Origin: Paracrocinitomix sp040880585
GTDB lineage: Bacteria > Bacteroidota > Bacteroidia > Flavobacteriales_D > Crocinitomicaceae
Length of the DNA stretch: 64,000 nt
Assembly: GCA_040880585.1 (NCBI GenBank)
Contig: JBBDID010000046.1
Location: forward strand, 27,218-91,217
Direction of reading: 5' to 3'
Position numbers and translations under genes: made by a program. Shown here piece by piece: positions 8,876 through 16,469 of this stretch. Below the pieces are notes generated by a model that was given only the letters and a program-made list of their open reading frames with translations, did no database searches and had not been told where the DNA came from. Each line of letters starts with the position of its first letter. Within the stretch, counting starts at the first letter, position 1.

Positions 8876-9517
8876 TTACTTAGATGCTGCCAACGCAAGA
8901 ACTTTGGGTAAAAATACCTGATCTTCAATCAAACCGTGAACGAACAGATCTTCCTGAAAAACACTTAACTGATTAAACAGTACTTCAAATGTTAAATCAC
9001 CTGCAAGTTCTTTATCAAAAGTCAATATATCCCGCTTGAGATCTTCCAGATGAATGACCACATTATCGTTGTGTGTGTTCACAAAATGGCTAATTGCCAT
9101 TTCTTTATAGGGATCTGAATTTTCTCCTGCTAACAAGCGATCAACATAAGCGAATAATATTTCTTCTTCTTCTTCAATGTGATGCACCAACTCTTTTTTA
9201 TAGGCATTTAGAAAAAGCGAGAGTAATTTGACCGACCAAAACTGATTGCTCATTTTTGTGTGCATTTGTAAGAGAGTATTCTCCAGCTTAGGGATCCACA
9301 CTCCAAGGTAAAATTTATGGCTCGCTTTTAAATAAATGAGGATTTCATCTACATCAAACCCTTCAAATGCTTCGACCTTAAAAGTGTCCACATCTCCCAT
9401 GGTTATCTTCAGCTGTTCTTTAAATTTTTCATTGATTTTTTCTGATGTAAACCGTCTTTCTAATTGTTCGCTTACAAAATTTGATGCGTCTACATTGTAT
9501 AACTTATCCATGAGCAT
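8876..9517 (-). CDS. Hemerythrin-domain protein (RIC/YtfE-like di-iron repair type)
   Basis: A 213-residue helical protein with the histidine/glutamate spacing of hemerythrin-like di-iron proteins: His67, His112/113 followed by a Glu cluster, 'HNDNVVIHLEDL' (two His near 156-163) and a final 'HGLIEDQ'. Bacterial relatives (RIC, ScdA, YtfE) repair iron-sulfur centres after nitric oxide or oxidative damage. The usual N-terminal ScdA region is reduced to a short helical lead. ATG at 9517 or at 9511 (MDKLYN) could both start it. Its promoter carries the AATACC-N8-GGTATT operator shared with the next two genes, so it is probably stress-induced. RIC is the best guess; another hemerythrin subfamily cannot be excluded. 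Confidence 0.75.
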   Translation of the reverse strand: MLMDKLYNVDASNFVSEQLERRFTSEKINEKFKEQLKITMGDVDTFKVEAFEGFDVDEILIYLKASHKFYLGVWIPKLENTLLQMHTKMSNQFWSVKLLSLFLNAYKKELVHHIEEEEEILFAYVDRLLAGENSDPYKEMAISHFVNTHNDNVVIHLEDLKRDILTFDKELAGDLTFEVLFNQLSVFQEDLFVHGLIEDQVFLPKVLALAASK

Positions 9518-9538
9518 TAATTTGTTGTTATTTTAAAG

Positions 9539-9587
9539 CAATTTTAGTGAGATTATACACATGAGTCAATACCACCAATCAGGTATT
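9539..9587 (-). promoter_or_regulatory. Promoter and operator of the hemerythrin gene
   Basis: The operator is a perfect inverted repeat, AATACC-N8-GGTATT, at 9568-9587. On the minus strand its GGTATT arm runs into a TTG (-33 box, complement of 9567-9569). After exactly 20 bases comes TAAAATTG (complement of 9539-9546), a one-mismatch TAnnTTTG box. The gene starts 22 bases further on. The same geometry occurs at the two neighbouring promoters. Confidence 0.7.
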
Positions 9588-10520
9588 TTACACTTTTAAT
9601 CCTGTAAATTTTTCTATAACGGATGTAATAGCACTTTTACTTTTCTTGGCAGTTTTTGCTCCTTTTCCTTCAACCTCATCACCAATGGCAAACAATTCTT
9701 CCCAAAGGGTATTGTCCTCAATTTTTATGACAATGTTAATGTCCTTTTTAGATGAATAAAACTTATCCCATTCTGACCTCACCACTTCCCAATAAGCCTT
9801 ATTGTTGTTCCACCAATCTACTGCGTCCTGGCACTTACTGTCTTCCTGAAGTTTGTACTTGTTGAATCCTTTTTCCTGGGCCAAAATTTGATCACCTTCT
9901 TCGGTTCGGATAATCTTTACATTATCTTGCTCATGCAGCCAACCGTAGTCCTTCAACTCAATTTTGTTTCCTCTCAGCATTACGTTGTAATCAGATCGGT
10001 GTGAATATTCCCTTCTTGGCAGCGGAGAATAGGTTTCATCATGCCAAAAGTGACGCCCATCTACATGCACCCAGGTTGCGTAACCTTGATATCTTGGGCT
10101 GTCATCCACCTGAAAAACTTTCTGTGTCCAGGTTCCTTTGGCTTTATCGGCGGGAATGTCTTCGTAAGACCAACTTAAGTCTTTATTGAAAGTATACAGA
10201 TCAGTATTTTCGTAAATCCAATCTTCTCTCCAGTGCTTGATGATCATTCCGCCACCAACGATCAATAAGTGTTGAATTGAAATGAAGTTTTCGTTTTCTT
10301 CTATGATAAAAGCCAATTCGGCTGTTGCCTTTGCATGGTAATCTTCATGAAACTCATAGTTGGTATCAGGAGCAAAAGTCTCTGTATAATCAAAGTCAAT
10401 TTCATAGCAACCACAAAGTGATTTAATGGCTTGAATATCCAGCTCTTTTTTACTTTGAGCACTGCCATTAACAGCAAACAGTATTCCTGCGAAAAATAAA
10501 ATATTACAATTCATTTTCAA
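9588..10520 (-). CDS. DUF6607-family exported protein
   Basis: A 310-residue protein with a signal peptide (mature part from about residue 22, after 'FAVNGSAQS'). The body matches my recollection of the DUF6607 family of Bacteroidota: 'CGCYEIDFDYTETF', 'HLLIVGGGMIIKHWREDWIYEN', 'WTQKVFQVDDSPRYQGYATWVH'. It is rich in Trp, Tyr and acidic residues, with a beta-barrel or lipocalin-like feel. The family has no established function; I recall members near haem or iron uptake genes but cannot check that here. It lies between the hemerythrin gene and the divergent flavin-motif gene and has its own copy of the shared operator. Confidence 0.75.
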   Translation of the reverse strand: MKMNCNILFFAGILFAVNGSAQSKKELDIQAIKSLCGCYEIDFDYTETFAPDTNYEFHEDYHAKATAELAFIIEENENFISIQHLLIVGGGMIIKHWREDWIYENTDLYTFNKDLSWSYEDIPADKAKGTWTQKVFQVDDSPRYQGYATWVHVDGRHFWHDETYSPLPRREYSHRSDYNVMLRGNKIELKDYGWLHEQDNVKIIRTEEGDQILAQEKGFNKYKLQEDSKCQDAVDWWNNNKAYWEVVRSEWDKFYSSKKDINIVIKIEDNTLWEELFAIGDEVEGKGAKTAKKSKSAITSVIEKFTGLKV

Positions 10521-10539
10521 ATGATTTTGTTTGTGACTA

Positions 10540-10588
10540 CAATATTAAGCAGCAAGTAATCATCTCACAATACCACAAAAAAGGTATT
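10540..10588 (-). promoter_or_regulatory. Promoter and operator of the DUF6607 gene
   Basis: A perfect inverted repeat, AATACC-N8-GGTATT, lies at 10569-10588. On the minus strand it is followed by TTG (complement of 10568-10570), 20 bases, then TAATATTG (complement of 10540-10547). Spacing is identical to that at 9539-9587 and 10631-10679. Confidence 0.7.
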
Positions 10589-10630
10589 TCAGAATGATTC
10601 TAAATAAATAGCTGCCTGTCTGGTTAATAA

Positions 10631-10679
10631 TATACCACAATTACGGTATTGCCCTTTTGTCTACATAACTTTAGCTTTG
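10631..10679 (+). promoter_or_regulatory. Promoter and operator of the flavin-motif protein gene
   Basis: ATACC-N8-GGTAT (10632-10649) is a perfect inverted repeat with one outer mismatch. It runs into TTG (10649-10651), followed by 20 bases and a perfect TAGCTTTG -7 box (10672-10679). Transcription should begin near 10686. This rules out the upstream TTG at 10649 as a start codon and favours TTG at 10700. Confidence 0.72.
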
Positions 10680-10699
10680 CACACAAAAATCCCTTCAAG

Positions 10700-11788
10700 T
10701 TGACATTTACATCATTCAAAATCATTATATCTCTTTTTCTATGGAGTTGTGCAACTTGCTCATATTCTCAAGATGATTCTTCGCACTTTAAGCGAATTGC
10801 CACTGGTATTTATCTGGATACGTTAAAAAACGAAGTTGACCTTGTTTTAAATGGCAATGACCTGCCTGTTGCCTACAGAAGCTTGGTATTCACTCCTATC
10901 TGTAGTTCTGAAGATTGTCTACCCATTCATATTGAATTGCACTGGAAGTTAAACGGGGAGTTCAATGCGTTCTCATTTGTAAAAGGAGAGATCCTCACTA
11001 AAACTGACCATGTTCCATTTACAGAAGAAGATTACCGTCTGCTACATAAAATTTTAATCCATCAAAAATCTCCCTTTAATAAGATGAGTAAAGAAGAACT
11101 TACAGGAGATCAACCCCGGGTAGATGGTGTAACGGGTGCAACCAACACAGAATTACATGGCGAATATGTACCACAAGCACTATACACCTCCTATACCCTT
11201 TGGCACCTCAGTAATGACATTCGCAATCAACTCAAACAACATACTATTAACCATTTAATTGAACAATATGGTCCAAAATATTTCATTGAACATCCAGAAT
11301 TTGGTTGCTTAAAGCCCGCAGTTGAAAAAATGGCAAAAGGGCATGCAGATACCGCTGCCTATGTTCCATTACTCCTTGTAATGATTGACACAGCCAATCT
11401 TCAAATTGCTCAAACTGCCATTGAACTTCTACCTGTTACAAGGATATCCGACCCTGAAGTTGAATCTACCTTATGTAATTTTTACAGAAAAGGAGAAAAC
11501 AGACAACTTGTACTTTCAAAATGGGAGAATGCCGAATTGGGTTCAAACGCTCAAAAAACGCTTTCAGAAAAACTCGGTGATAACTTCAGCACCTTTACAA
11601 AGGAATTAGATTTATTGGATGCACAAAAAAATTGGTATGAATCAACATACTATGCACTCTTAGAAAAGATTATGAACACGCACCACATGATGAGAAAAGA
11701 AAAGATGATGTCCGTGCTCGATAAAAGAAGAGATGAGTTTTCCAATAAGTTTCACCGACATTACAAAAAGACTTTAAACCTCAACTGA
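10700..11788 (+). CDS. Exported protein with DGVTGAT flavinylation-like motif
   Basis: A 362-residue protein from TTG 10700, giving a signal peptide 'MTFTSFKIIISLFLWSCATCSYSQ'. A longer reading from TTG 10649 would begin inside the promoter and is unlikely. Residues 142-148 read DGVTGAT, which fits the D-x-x-[S/T]-G-A-[T/S] motif to which ApbE attaches FMN covalently in NqrC, RnfG and NosR-type FMN-binding domains. A helix follows it, as in those domains. A 'ICSSEDC' pair of cysteines precedes it. The C-terminal half is helical, without recognised motif. It shares its operator with the hemerythrin and DUF6607 genes. Flavinylation is inferred from the motif only. Confidence 0.65.
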   Translation: MTFTSFKIIISLFLWSCATCSYSQDDSSHFKRIATGIYLDTLKNEVDLVLNGNDLPVAYRSLVFTPICSSEDCLPIHIELHWKLNGEFNAFSFVKGEILTKTDHVPFTEEDYRLLHKILIHQKSPFNKMSKEELTGDQPRVDGVTGATNTELHGEYVPQALYTSYTLWHLSNDIRNQLKQHTINHLIEQYGPKYFIEHPEFGCLKPAVEKMAKGHADTAAYVPLLLVMIDTANLQIAQTAIELLPVTRISDPEVESTLCNFYRKGENRQLVLSKWENAELGSNAQKTLSEKLGDNFSTFTKELDLLDAQKNWYESTYYALLEKIMNTHHMMRKEKMMSVLDKRRDEFSNKFHRHYKKTLNLN

Positions 11789-11954
11789 CTAGTGTGGTGA
11801 TTGGTAAGAAAGGTAACTAAAATTTTGCGCTCGTTTTTTCTTTAGGCAAGGCAAAATTTGCAAGCATAGCCATAGCTAAGTTTAAGAATTTTAACGCGGC
11901 ATAAAGGAAAAAGGGTGGAAAATTAGTTGACTTTTTTAGCAATCACCACACTAG
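11789..11954. mobile_element. MITE-like palindromic element, 166 bases
   Basis: The element is bounded by perfect 15-base inverted repeats, CTAGTGTGGTGATTG at 11789-11803 and its complement at 11940-11954. The similarity extends imperfectly inward to about 32 bases. There is no open frame of note. The interior contains a run 'GCAAGCATAGCCATAGCTAAG' of a type I recall from intergenic repeats of Bacteroidota. It begins with the base after the TGA of the flavin-motif gene. No clear target duplication is visible. Confidence 0.7.
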
Positions 11955-11994
11955 ATTATACCGTGATTTTCTGGGATGTCCAATTTTTTCCCAT

Positions 11995-12002
11995 TACCTT
12001 TG
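11995..12002 (+). promoter_or_regulatory. Likely -7 element of slyD
   Basis: TACCTTTG is a perfect TAnnTTTG and lies 16 bases before the ATG at 12018. No good TTG is found 20 bases upstream, so this is half-supported. Confidence 0.4.
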
Positions 12003-12017
12003 TAAAAATTTATTTGA

Positions 12018-12500
12018 ATGAAAGTTGAAAAAAATACAGTGGTTTCGCTAAACTACACTTTAAAAGATAGCGACGGAAGATTGTTAGACACATCAGAAGG
12101 CAGAGAACCTTTGACTTACCTACACGGCGTTGGTGCTTTAATCCCTGGATTAGAAAAAGAACTGGACGAAAAGAAACAAGGTGATCAAGTAGTTGCTGTT
12201 ATTCCGCCTGAAGCGGCTTATGGAACCCGAAAACAAGAATTGTTAAAAACGGTTTCAAAAGATGGTTTTCAGGGGGATGAAGAAATCAAAGCTGGTATGC
12301 AAGTACAGCTTGAAACTGAACAAGGGCCAGCTATTGCAGTTGTGCAGGACGTTAAGGATAGTGACGTTACTCTTGATCTCAATCATCCTTTAGCGGATAT
12401 GACCTTACATTTTGATGTAAAAATAGAAGAGGTCAGACCGGCAACCGAAGAAGAAATTCAGCACGGTCATGTGCATGGTGCAGGTGGTGTTGAACACTAA
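12018..12500 (+). CDS. slyD: SlyD-type FKBP peptidyl-prolyl isomerase
   Basis: A 160-residue cytoplasmic protein of normal SlyD length up to the tail. FKBP core residues are visible: 'VSLNYTLKDSDGRLLDTS', 'PLTYLHGVGALIPGLEKEL', 'IPPEAAYG'. The insert-in-flap chaperone domain spans about 70-125, and the FKBP fold is completed by 'HFDVKIEEVRPATEEEI'. The short His-rich tail (HGHVHG...VEH) is a reduced form of the metal-binding tail of SlyD. It catalyses proline isomerisation and chaperones folding proteins. The last 4 bases overlap the end of the convergent barrel gene. Confidence 0.92.
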   Translation: MKVEKNTVVSLNYTLKDSDGRLLDTSEGREPLTYLHGVGALIPGLEKELDEKKQGDQVVAVIPPEAAYGTRKQELLKTVSKDGFQGDEEIKAGMQVQLETEQGPAIAVVQDVKDSDVTLDLNHPLADMTLHFDVKIEEVRPATEEEIQHGHVHGAGGVEH

Positions 12501-13405
12501 ATCGGTAAGCGATATATAAATCTGGTCTCAAATGACCAACCATTCTTAAACAAGGGGGTAGCAGAAGTTCTGTTATCCCCTATGTTTACAGGGCCCAACT
12601 TCAAATTCATCCGATCATCCGGATCGTAAAATCGGTATTTTCTTAATACAGAATAGCCGCCCTTTAGTTGGAACCAAATGTTTTTTCCCAGGTTGAATTC
12701 GGTAAAAACCCAACCGTTGTTATCGGCTTTGTCAATATATGTTTGGGTATTATCCTGAGAAGGGATGAGTTGATAACGATAGGAGGCATTGACGCCATCA
12801 AAGCGTAACCCACATCTCATCCAATCTTTTGGGCGGTATGCCAGTTCAAAATTTACCGGAATCATCATTTTAAATTGCCATTTTTCATTGATCTTCCAGT
12901 CAAAACCAAACAACGGAACAAACATGGGGGCAAAAAACTCAGGACTGTAGTACAATCCGTATTTCCATTCAAATTGATCGTTTCGCTTATAAGTATTCAG
13001 CACTGCACCCGCCAATTGAAAATGATGAATATCCACCTGTGTATAGTCTGTATTCATTCTTGGAATCATCATGAACAGGGTTTTGAAGCGGTCATTCCAC
13101 TTGTGTTCCATTCCAATTTGCAGTTCAGCAGAGGAAAAGTCAAGTTGTGTCAAGGTTGATGCCTCATCTACAGCTGTAAATTGATTGTGCTGGTAACCTA
13201 ATCCAAAAATGAGAACACTTTGGTCATTCAATACAACCGGAAGTTTGACATCAGCCGCAAACATATTGAAATTTCGTTTATCGGTTGAGCCTTCTATGCT
13301 ATTGTGAGGGGATGTGCGCCAATAGATATTTCCCAAATCCACCCAATTTTGGGCAGACGCGGTCCCTATGCAGAAGATCAACAGACAGTTAAGGGTCACT
13401 TTCAT
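12497..13405 (-). CDS. DUF6268-like outer-membrane beta-barrel protein
   Basis: About 302 residues from ATG 13405, which gives a clean signal peptide 'MKVTLNCLLIFCIGTASAQ'; the ATG at 13423 adds six residues. The rest is a chain of alternating amphipathic strands with aromatic girdles ('FEWKYGLYYSPEFFAPMFVPLFGFDWKI') and ends in 'FETRFIYRLPI', with an aromatic/hydrophobic outer-membrane C-terminus. The pattern matches DUF6268-type barrels of Bacteroidota as I remember them. The transported substrate, if any, is unknown. The gene is monocistronic and convergent with slyD. Confidence 0.7.
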   Translation of the reverse strand: MKVTLNCLLIFCIGTASAQNWVDLGNIYWRTSPHNSIEGSTDKRNFNMFAADVKLPVVLNDQSVLIFGLGYQHNQFTAVDEASTLTQLDFSSAELQIGMEHKWNDRFKTLFMMIPRMNTDYTQVDIHHFQLAGAVLNTYKRNDQFEWKYGLYYSPEFFAPMFVPLFGFDWKINEKWQFKMMIPVNFELAYRPKDWMRCGLRFDGVNASYRYQLIPSQDNTQTYIDKADNNGWVFTEFNLGKNIWFQLKGGYSVLRKYRFYDPDDRMNLKLGPVNIGDNRTSATPLFKNGWSFETRFIYRLPI

Positions 13406-13444
13406 CTGAGGCAAGATAAGCATATTTGTTAAATATTTCTTAAA

Positions 13445-13566
13445 AAACCCAAAAGACTACTCCTTGGCACGATTCTCGTAATTTCCTTTATTGAATTAGA
13501 CTAATTGATTCGTGGATTTTGGGTTTAAGCGGAGTACTCTGAAACGTCAGGGGCTCCGCTTTTTTA
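13445..13566 (+). ncRNA. Putative structured small RNA with its own terminator
   Basis: A 10-base closing stem pairs AAACCCAAAA (13445-13454) with TTTTGGGTTT (13517-13526). A second helix pairs CACGA (13468-13472) with TCGTG (13510-13514). The strong intrinsic terminator at 13527-13566 follows at once. No coding gene on the plus strand precedes it, so the terminator implies an independent transcript of about 120 bases. A weak CATATTTG near 13423-13430 could be the -7 box. The family is not identified; 6S RNA or Flavo-1 are options to test. Confidence 0.42.
13527..13566 (+). terminator. Strong Rho-independent terminator on the plus strand
   Basis: The stem pairs AAGCGGAG (13527-13534) with CTCCGCTT (13554-13561). 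It continues inward as CTCTGA/TCAGGG around AACG and is followed by TTTTTATT. The T-run is on the plus strand only, so it does not serve the minus-strand gatC gene. Confidence 0.75.
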
Positions 13567-13593
13567 TTGTAAATTTCCCTAAAAATTAAAGCA

Positions 13594-13884
13594 TCACTTC
13601 TTCAACACAGTTGTAATCTTGATGTAATCCGAATCTTTATTGGGAGCATTTTTTAAGGCTTCTTGCTGGGTGATGGTAAGCTGAGGCTCGTCTTCACGCA
13701 AGACATTTATAGCATCCGTCATAAATATTAATGGCTCAACACCCTCTGTGTTTACCTCAGTGAGCTGATCAACAAAATCGATCATCTTATTTAAATCTGC
13801 TTTGATAGACTCCTTTTTATTACCTTCAAATTCCAGGCGGGCCAAATGTGCGATATGATCTACTAATGCGTCTGTTATTTCCAT
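13594..13884 (-). CDS. gatC: Asp/Glu-tRNA amidotransferase subunit C
   Basis: A 96-residue protein with the typical GatC pattern: 'VDHIAHLARLEFEGNKKESIKADLNKMIDFVDQLTEVNTEGVEPL' and 'NVLREDEPQLTITQQEALKNAPNKDSDYIKITTVL'. GatC wraps around GatA and holds it to GatB in the complex that amidates misacylated Glu-tRNA(Gln) and/or Asp-tRNA(Asn). gatA and gatB are not in this window. It follows plsC by one base on the same strand, so the two are co-transcribed. Confidence 0.93.
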   Translation of the reverse strand: MEITDALVDHIAHLARLEFEGNKKESIKADLNKMIDFVDQLTEVNTEGVEPLIFMTDAINVLREDEPQLTITQQEALKNAPNKDSDYIKITTVLKK

Positions 13885-13885
13885 T

Positions 13886-14653
13886 TTACAGTTTATCTAT
13901 TACTTTCTTGTGATATTGCAGCAAGGGTTCATTGATGATATCAAATGTTTTCTGACGCAAAGTTACTAAATCTTTCTTTTCAAGTCCTTTTGTGGGGATG
14001 GGATCATGTACAATCACCCGGGATATGCCGGGCCGAGCCGGAGCGGTAAGTGGCGGGTCTGAATGAAATAATTGCCAGGTATCCAGTAAGGTGATGGGTA
14101 AAATCGGCACCTGTTCTTCAATCGCCATTTTAAAAGCACCCGATTTAAAAAAATTAAGTTTGGGTGTATTGGCAGGCACCATTCCTTCAGGATAAATGAC
14201 AATCGACCATCCCCGGGCAATTTCCTTTTTTGCACGAATAATGGATCGCATGGCAGAGTGTCGTTTTTGTCGATTCACTGCAATGTCCACTTTTTTAAAA
14301 AAGATATTGAGCACCGGCCAACGCAACAGTTCAGCCTTGCCGATAAACATGAATTTTGTTTTTGGTAAAATCGCATACATCTGTATAATGTCCAGATAAG
14401 ATGAGTGATTAGAACAAATTACAAAAGGTCCTTTTGGTAATTGTGCCGGTTGTTTGATCTTTTTTACATAAATAAAGTCAAGAAAGAGGATGATCCTGGA
14501 TGTCCAAACTTTTAAGCGGAAGACTTTTTCAAAGTGATTGTCGCTCAACAACAAAACCCAAAAAACCGGGTACAGCAAAGTCAATACAGTAAAAAACACA
14601 ACTGCAAAATAAATTCGATACACGATTACAAACGGAAGCAGCAAGTATCTCAT
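13886..14653 (-). CDS. plsC: 1-acyl-sn-glycerol-3-phosphate acyltransferase
   Basis: A 255-residue membrane enzyme with an N-terminal hydrophobic helix (about 1-35). The acyltransferase motif I NHSSYLD carries the NHx4D signature, and motif III shows as 'VIYPEGMV'. 'RQKRHSAMRSII' and 'PILPITLLDTWQLF' fit the remaining PlsC blocks. It transfers an acyl chain to the sn-2 position of lysophosphatidic acid, giving phosphatidic acid. It lies directly upstream of gatC. Confidence 0.9.
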   Translation of the reverse strand: MRYLLLPFVIVYRIYFAVVFFTVLTLLYPVFWVLLLSDNHFEKVFRLKVWTSRIILFLDFIYVKKIKQPAQLPKGPFVICSNHSSYLDIIQMYAILPKTKFMFIGKAELLRWPVLNIFFKKVDIAVNRQKRHSAMRSIIRAKKEIARGWSIVIYPEGMVPANTPKLNFFKSGAFKMAIEEQVPILPITLLDTWQLFHSDPPLTAPARPGISRVIVHDPIPTKGLEKKDLVTLRQKTFDIINEPLLQYHKKVIDKL

Positions 14654-14703
14654 GCTTCAAAAATAACCAAACCTTTATAATTACAGAGAAGATTAAAAAT
14701 AAC

Positions 14704-14711
14704 TACTTTTG
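14704..14711 (+). promoter_or_regulatory. Likely -7 element of trpS
   Basis: TACTTTTG, a perfect TAnnTTTG, lies 22 bases before the trpS ATG at 14734. The -33 position has no clear TTG. Confidence 0.4.
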
Positions 14712-14733
14712 AAATGCATAATAATCGATACCA

Positions 14734-15702
14734 ATGGCAAGGATTTTAACAGGAATACAAAGTACAGGCATCCCGCATTTGGGTAATATTTTAGGGGCTA
14801 TTAAACCGGCAATCAAAATGGCGGAAGAACCGTCCAACGATTCATTTTTATTTATTGCCGACCTTCACTCGCTCACACAAATCAAGGATGCAGCAGAAAT
14901 GCGAGAAAACACCTACGCCGTTGCTGCCACCTGGTTGGCTTGTGGCCTGGACACAAACACCTCCACTTTTTACCGGCAAAGTGATCGACCTGAAACTGCT
15001 GAATTAAGCTGGTACTTATCCTGCTTTTTCCCTTACAGCCGATTGACATTGGCACACTCATTTAAAGATAAACAAGATCGCCTTGATGACATCAACACCG
15101 GTTTATTTACTTACCCCATGCTGATGGCGGCGGATATTTTACTGTATGATGCCGAATCTGTTCCGGTTGGGAAAGATCAGGAACAACACCTTGAGTTTAC
15201 ACGAGACGTAGCTCGGAGAATCAATCATGAAATGGGGGAACTGTTTGTCATCCCTGAAGCAAAACACAGCAAAACAAGCATGAAAGTCCCGGGCACGGAC
15301 GGTGAAAAAATGTCCAAATCCAGAGAAAATACCATCAATATCTTCTTGCCTGAGAAAAAATTAAAAAAACAAATCAATAAAATCGTTACCGACAGCCTGG
15401 AACTGGAAGCGCCCAAAGACCCGGATAGCTGCAATGCTTTTGCCATCTACGCCTTACTGGCCGAGGAAGAAAAAGTCACGGAAATGCGCAAAAACTATGA
15501 GGCTGGCGGCTGGGGATACGGACATACCAAAAATGCCATTTTCGAATTGATTCTGGAACAATTCAAAGAAGAGCGGGAAAAGTTCAATTATTACATGGAA
15601 AATAAGGAGGAGTTGGATAAGGTGCTCACGGAAGGCGCTGCCAAAGCAAAATTAGTGGCAGATGAGGTGTTGTTAAGAATCCGAAAAAAATTGGGGTATT
15701 GA
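14734..15702 (+). CDS. trpS: Tryptophanyl-tRNA synthetase
   Basis: A 322-residue class I synthetase of the usual bacterial length. The HIGH-like signature appears near the N-terminus ('GIQSTGIPHLGN') and the KMSKS loop as 'GEKMSKSRENT' about residue 190. 'DLHSLTQIKD', 'PVGKDQEQHLEFTRDVARRIN' and 'TYPMLMAADILLYDA' are further TrpRS blocks. It charges tRNA(Trp) with tryptophan. The 3' end lies 21 bases before the pseudouridine synthase start, suggesting co-transcription. Confidence 0.96.
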   Translation: MARILTGIQSTGIPHLGNILGAIKPAIKMAEEPSNDSFLFIADLHSLTQIKDAAEMRENTYAVAATWLACGLDTNTSTFYRQSDRPETAELSWYLSCFFPYSRLTLAHSFKDKQDRLDDINTGLFTYPMLMAADILLYDAESVPVGKDQEQHLEFTRDVARRINHEMGELFVIPEAKHSKTSMKVPGTDGEKMSKSRENTINIFLPEKKLKKQINKIVTDSLELEAPKDPDSCNAFAIYALLAEEEKVTEMRKNYEAGGWGYGHTKNAIFELILEQFKEEREKFNYYMENKEELDKVLTEGAAKAKLVADEVLLRIRKKLGY

Positions 15703-15723
15703 ACCTACTTGAACTTTACCTTT

Positions 15724-16314
15724 ATGCATCACCACTACATTCTCCATAAACCTTATGGATTTTTAAGCCAGTTCATTACTCATGCGCAACGCCAAAAAAA
15801 GAAACACCGTTTTTTAGGAGAGTTGTATAATTTTGCGGAGGGAACTATGAGTATCGGACGATTAGACCGTGCTTCAGAGGGACTCTTATTGTTGACCACA
15901 GATGGCAAAGTCAGCCATGAAATTACCGGAAAAAAATATGAGAAAGAATATTACGCACAGCTGGATGGAGTGATTACTGATGAGGCGTTGGAGCAGTTAA
16001 GGAAAGGAGTTGACATCACTGTAGATGGGCATGCATACACCACCCTACCGGGACTTGCAAAAAGGATCGACCCTCCGGGGTTTGAAGCGAGACAACCACC
16101 CGTTCGGGATGATCGGCACGGACCAACTTCATGGATCAGTATTATTATACGTGAGGGGAAATTTAGGCAAGTACGTAAAATGACGGCAGCCGTTGGTTTT
16201 CCGACATTACGATTGGTGCGGGTGCGGGTGGCCGGGGTGTGGTTGGGCGATTTGCGCCGGGGTGAGGTGCGTGAGGTGCAGCAGTTTGATGGTGTCACAG
16301 AGGTTCAGGAATAG
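15724..16314 (+). CDS. RluE-like rRNA large-subunit pseudouridine synthase
   Basis: A 196-residue protein from ATG 15724; an in-frame TTG five codons upstream is less likely. The RsuA/RluB/E/F signature is present: 'YILHKPYGFLSQF' and the catalytic 'GRLDRASEGLLLLTTDG' with its Asp, then 'GKFRQVRKMTAAVGFPTLRLVRVRVAGVWLG'. There is no S4 domain, as in RluE. It would isomerise a uridine of 23S rRNA (U2457 in E. coli for RluE). The last third is unusually GC-rich for this window, though clearly still coding. Confidence 0.87.
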   Translation: MHHHYILHKPYGFLSQFITHAQRQKKKHRFLGELYNFAEGTMSIGRLDRASEGLLLLTTDGKVSHEITGKKYEKEYYAQLDGVITDEALEQLRKGVDITVDGHAYTTLPGLAKRIDPPGFEARQPPVRDDRHGPTSWISIIIREGKFRQVRKMTAAVGFPTLRLVRVRVAGVWLGDLRRGEVREVQQFDGVTEVQE

Positions 16315-16469
16315 CTTTCCAACTCTCTTTTTAGGTTTTTTCTTGCCTGTATTTCATGTTTTTCAAAGTTTCGGATAGTTTTGTGATTCCTTCAGCGTGT
16401 TGACAGAAAAAAGTAGTTTTGTTGTATACAATTAATCTGGCTTAGCGAGCCACTTTTAGACAAAAAACC

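Noticed and set aside
15951..16298. A 115-codon minus-strand frame antisense to the pseudouridine synthase gene
   Set aside because: It reflects the GC-rich 3' end of the real gene; the sense strand has all family motifs.
16315..16469. TTGACA (16400) with TATACA as a sigma-70 promoter for rdgB
   Set aside because: The spacing is 19 bases and Bacteroidota sigma-70 prefers TTG-N20-TAnnTTTG, so the match is probably fortuitous.
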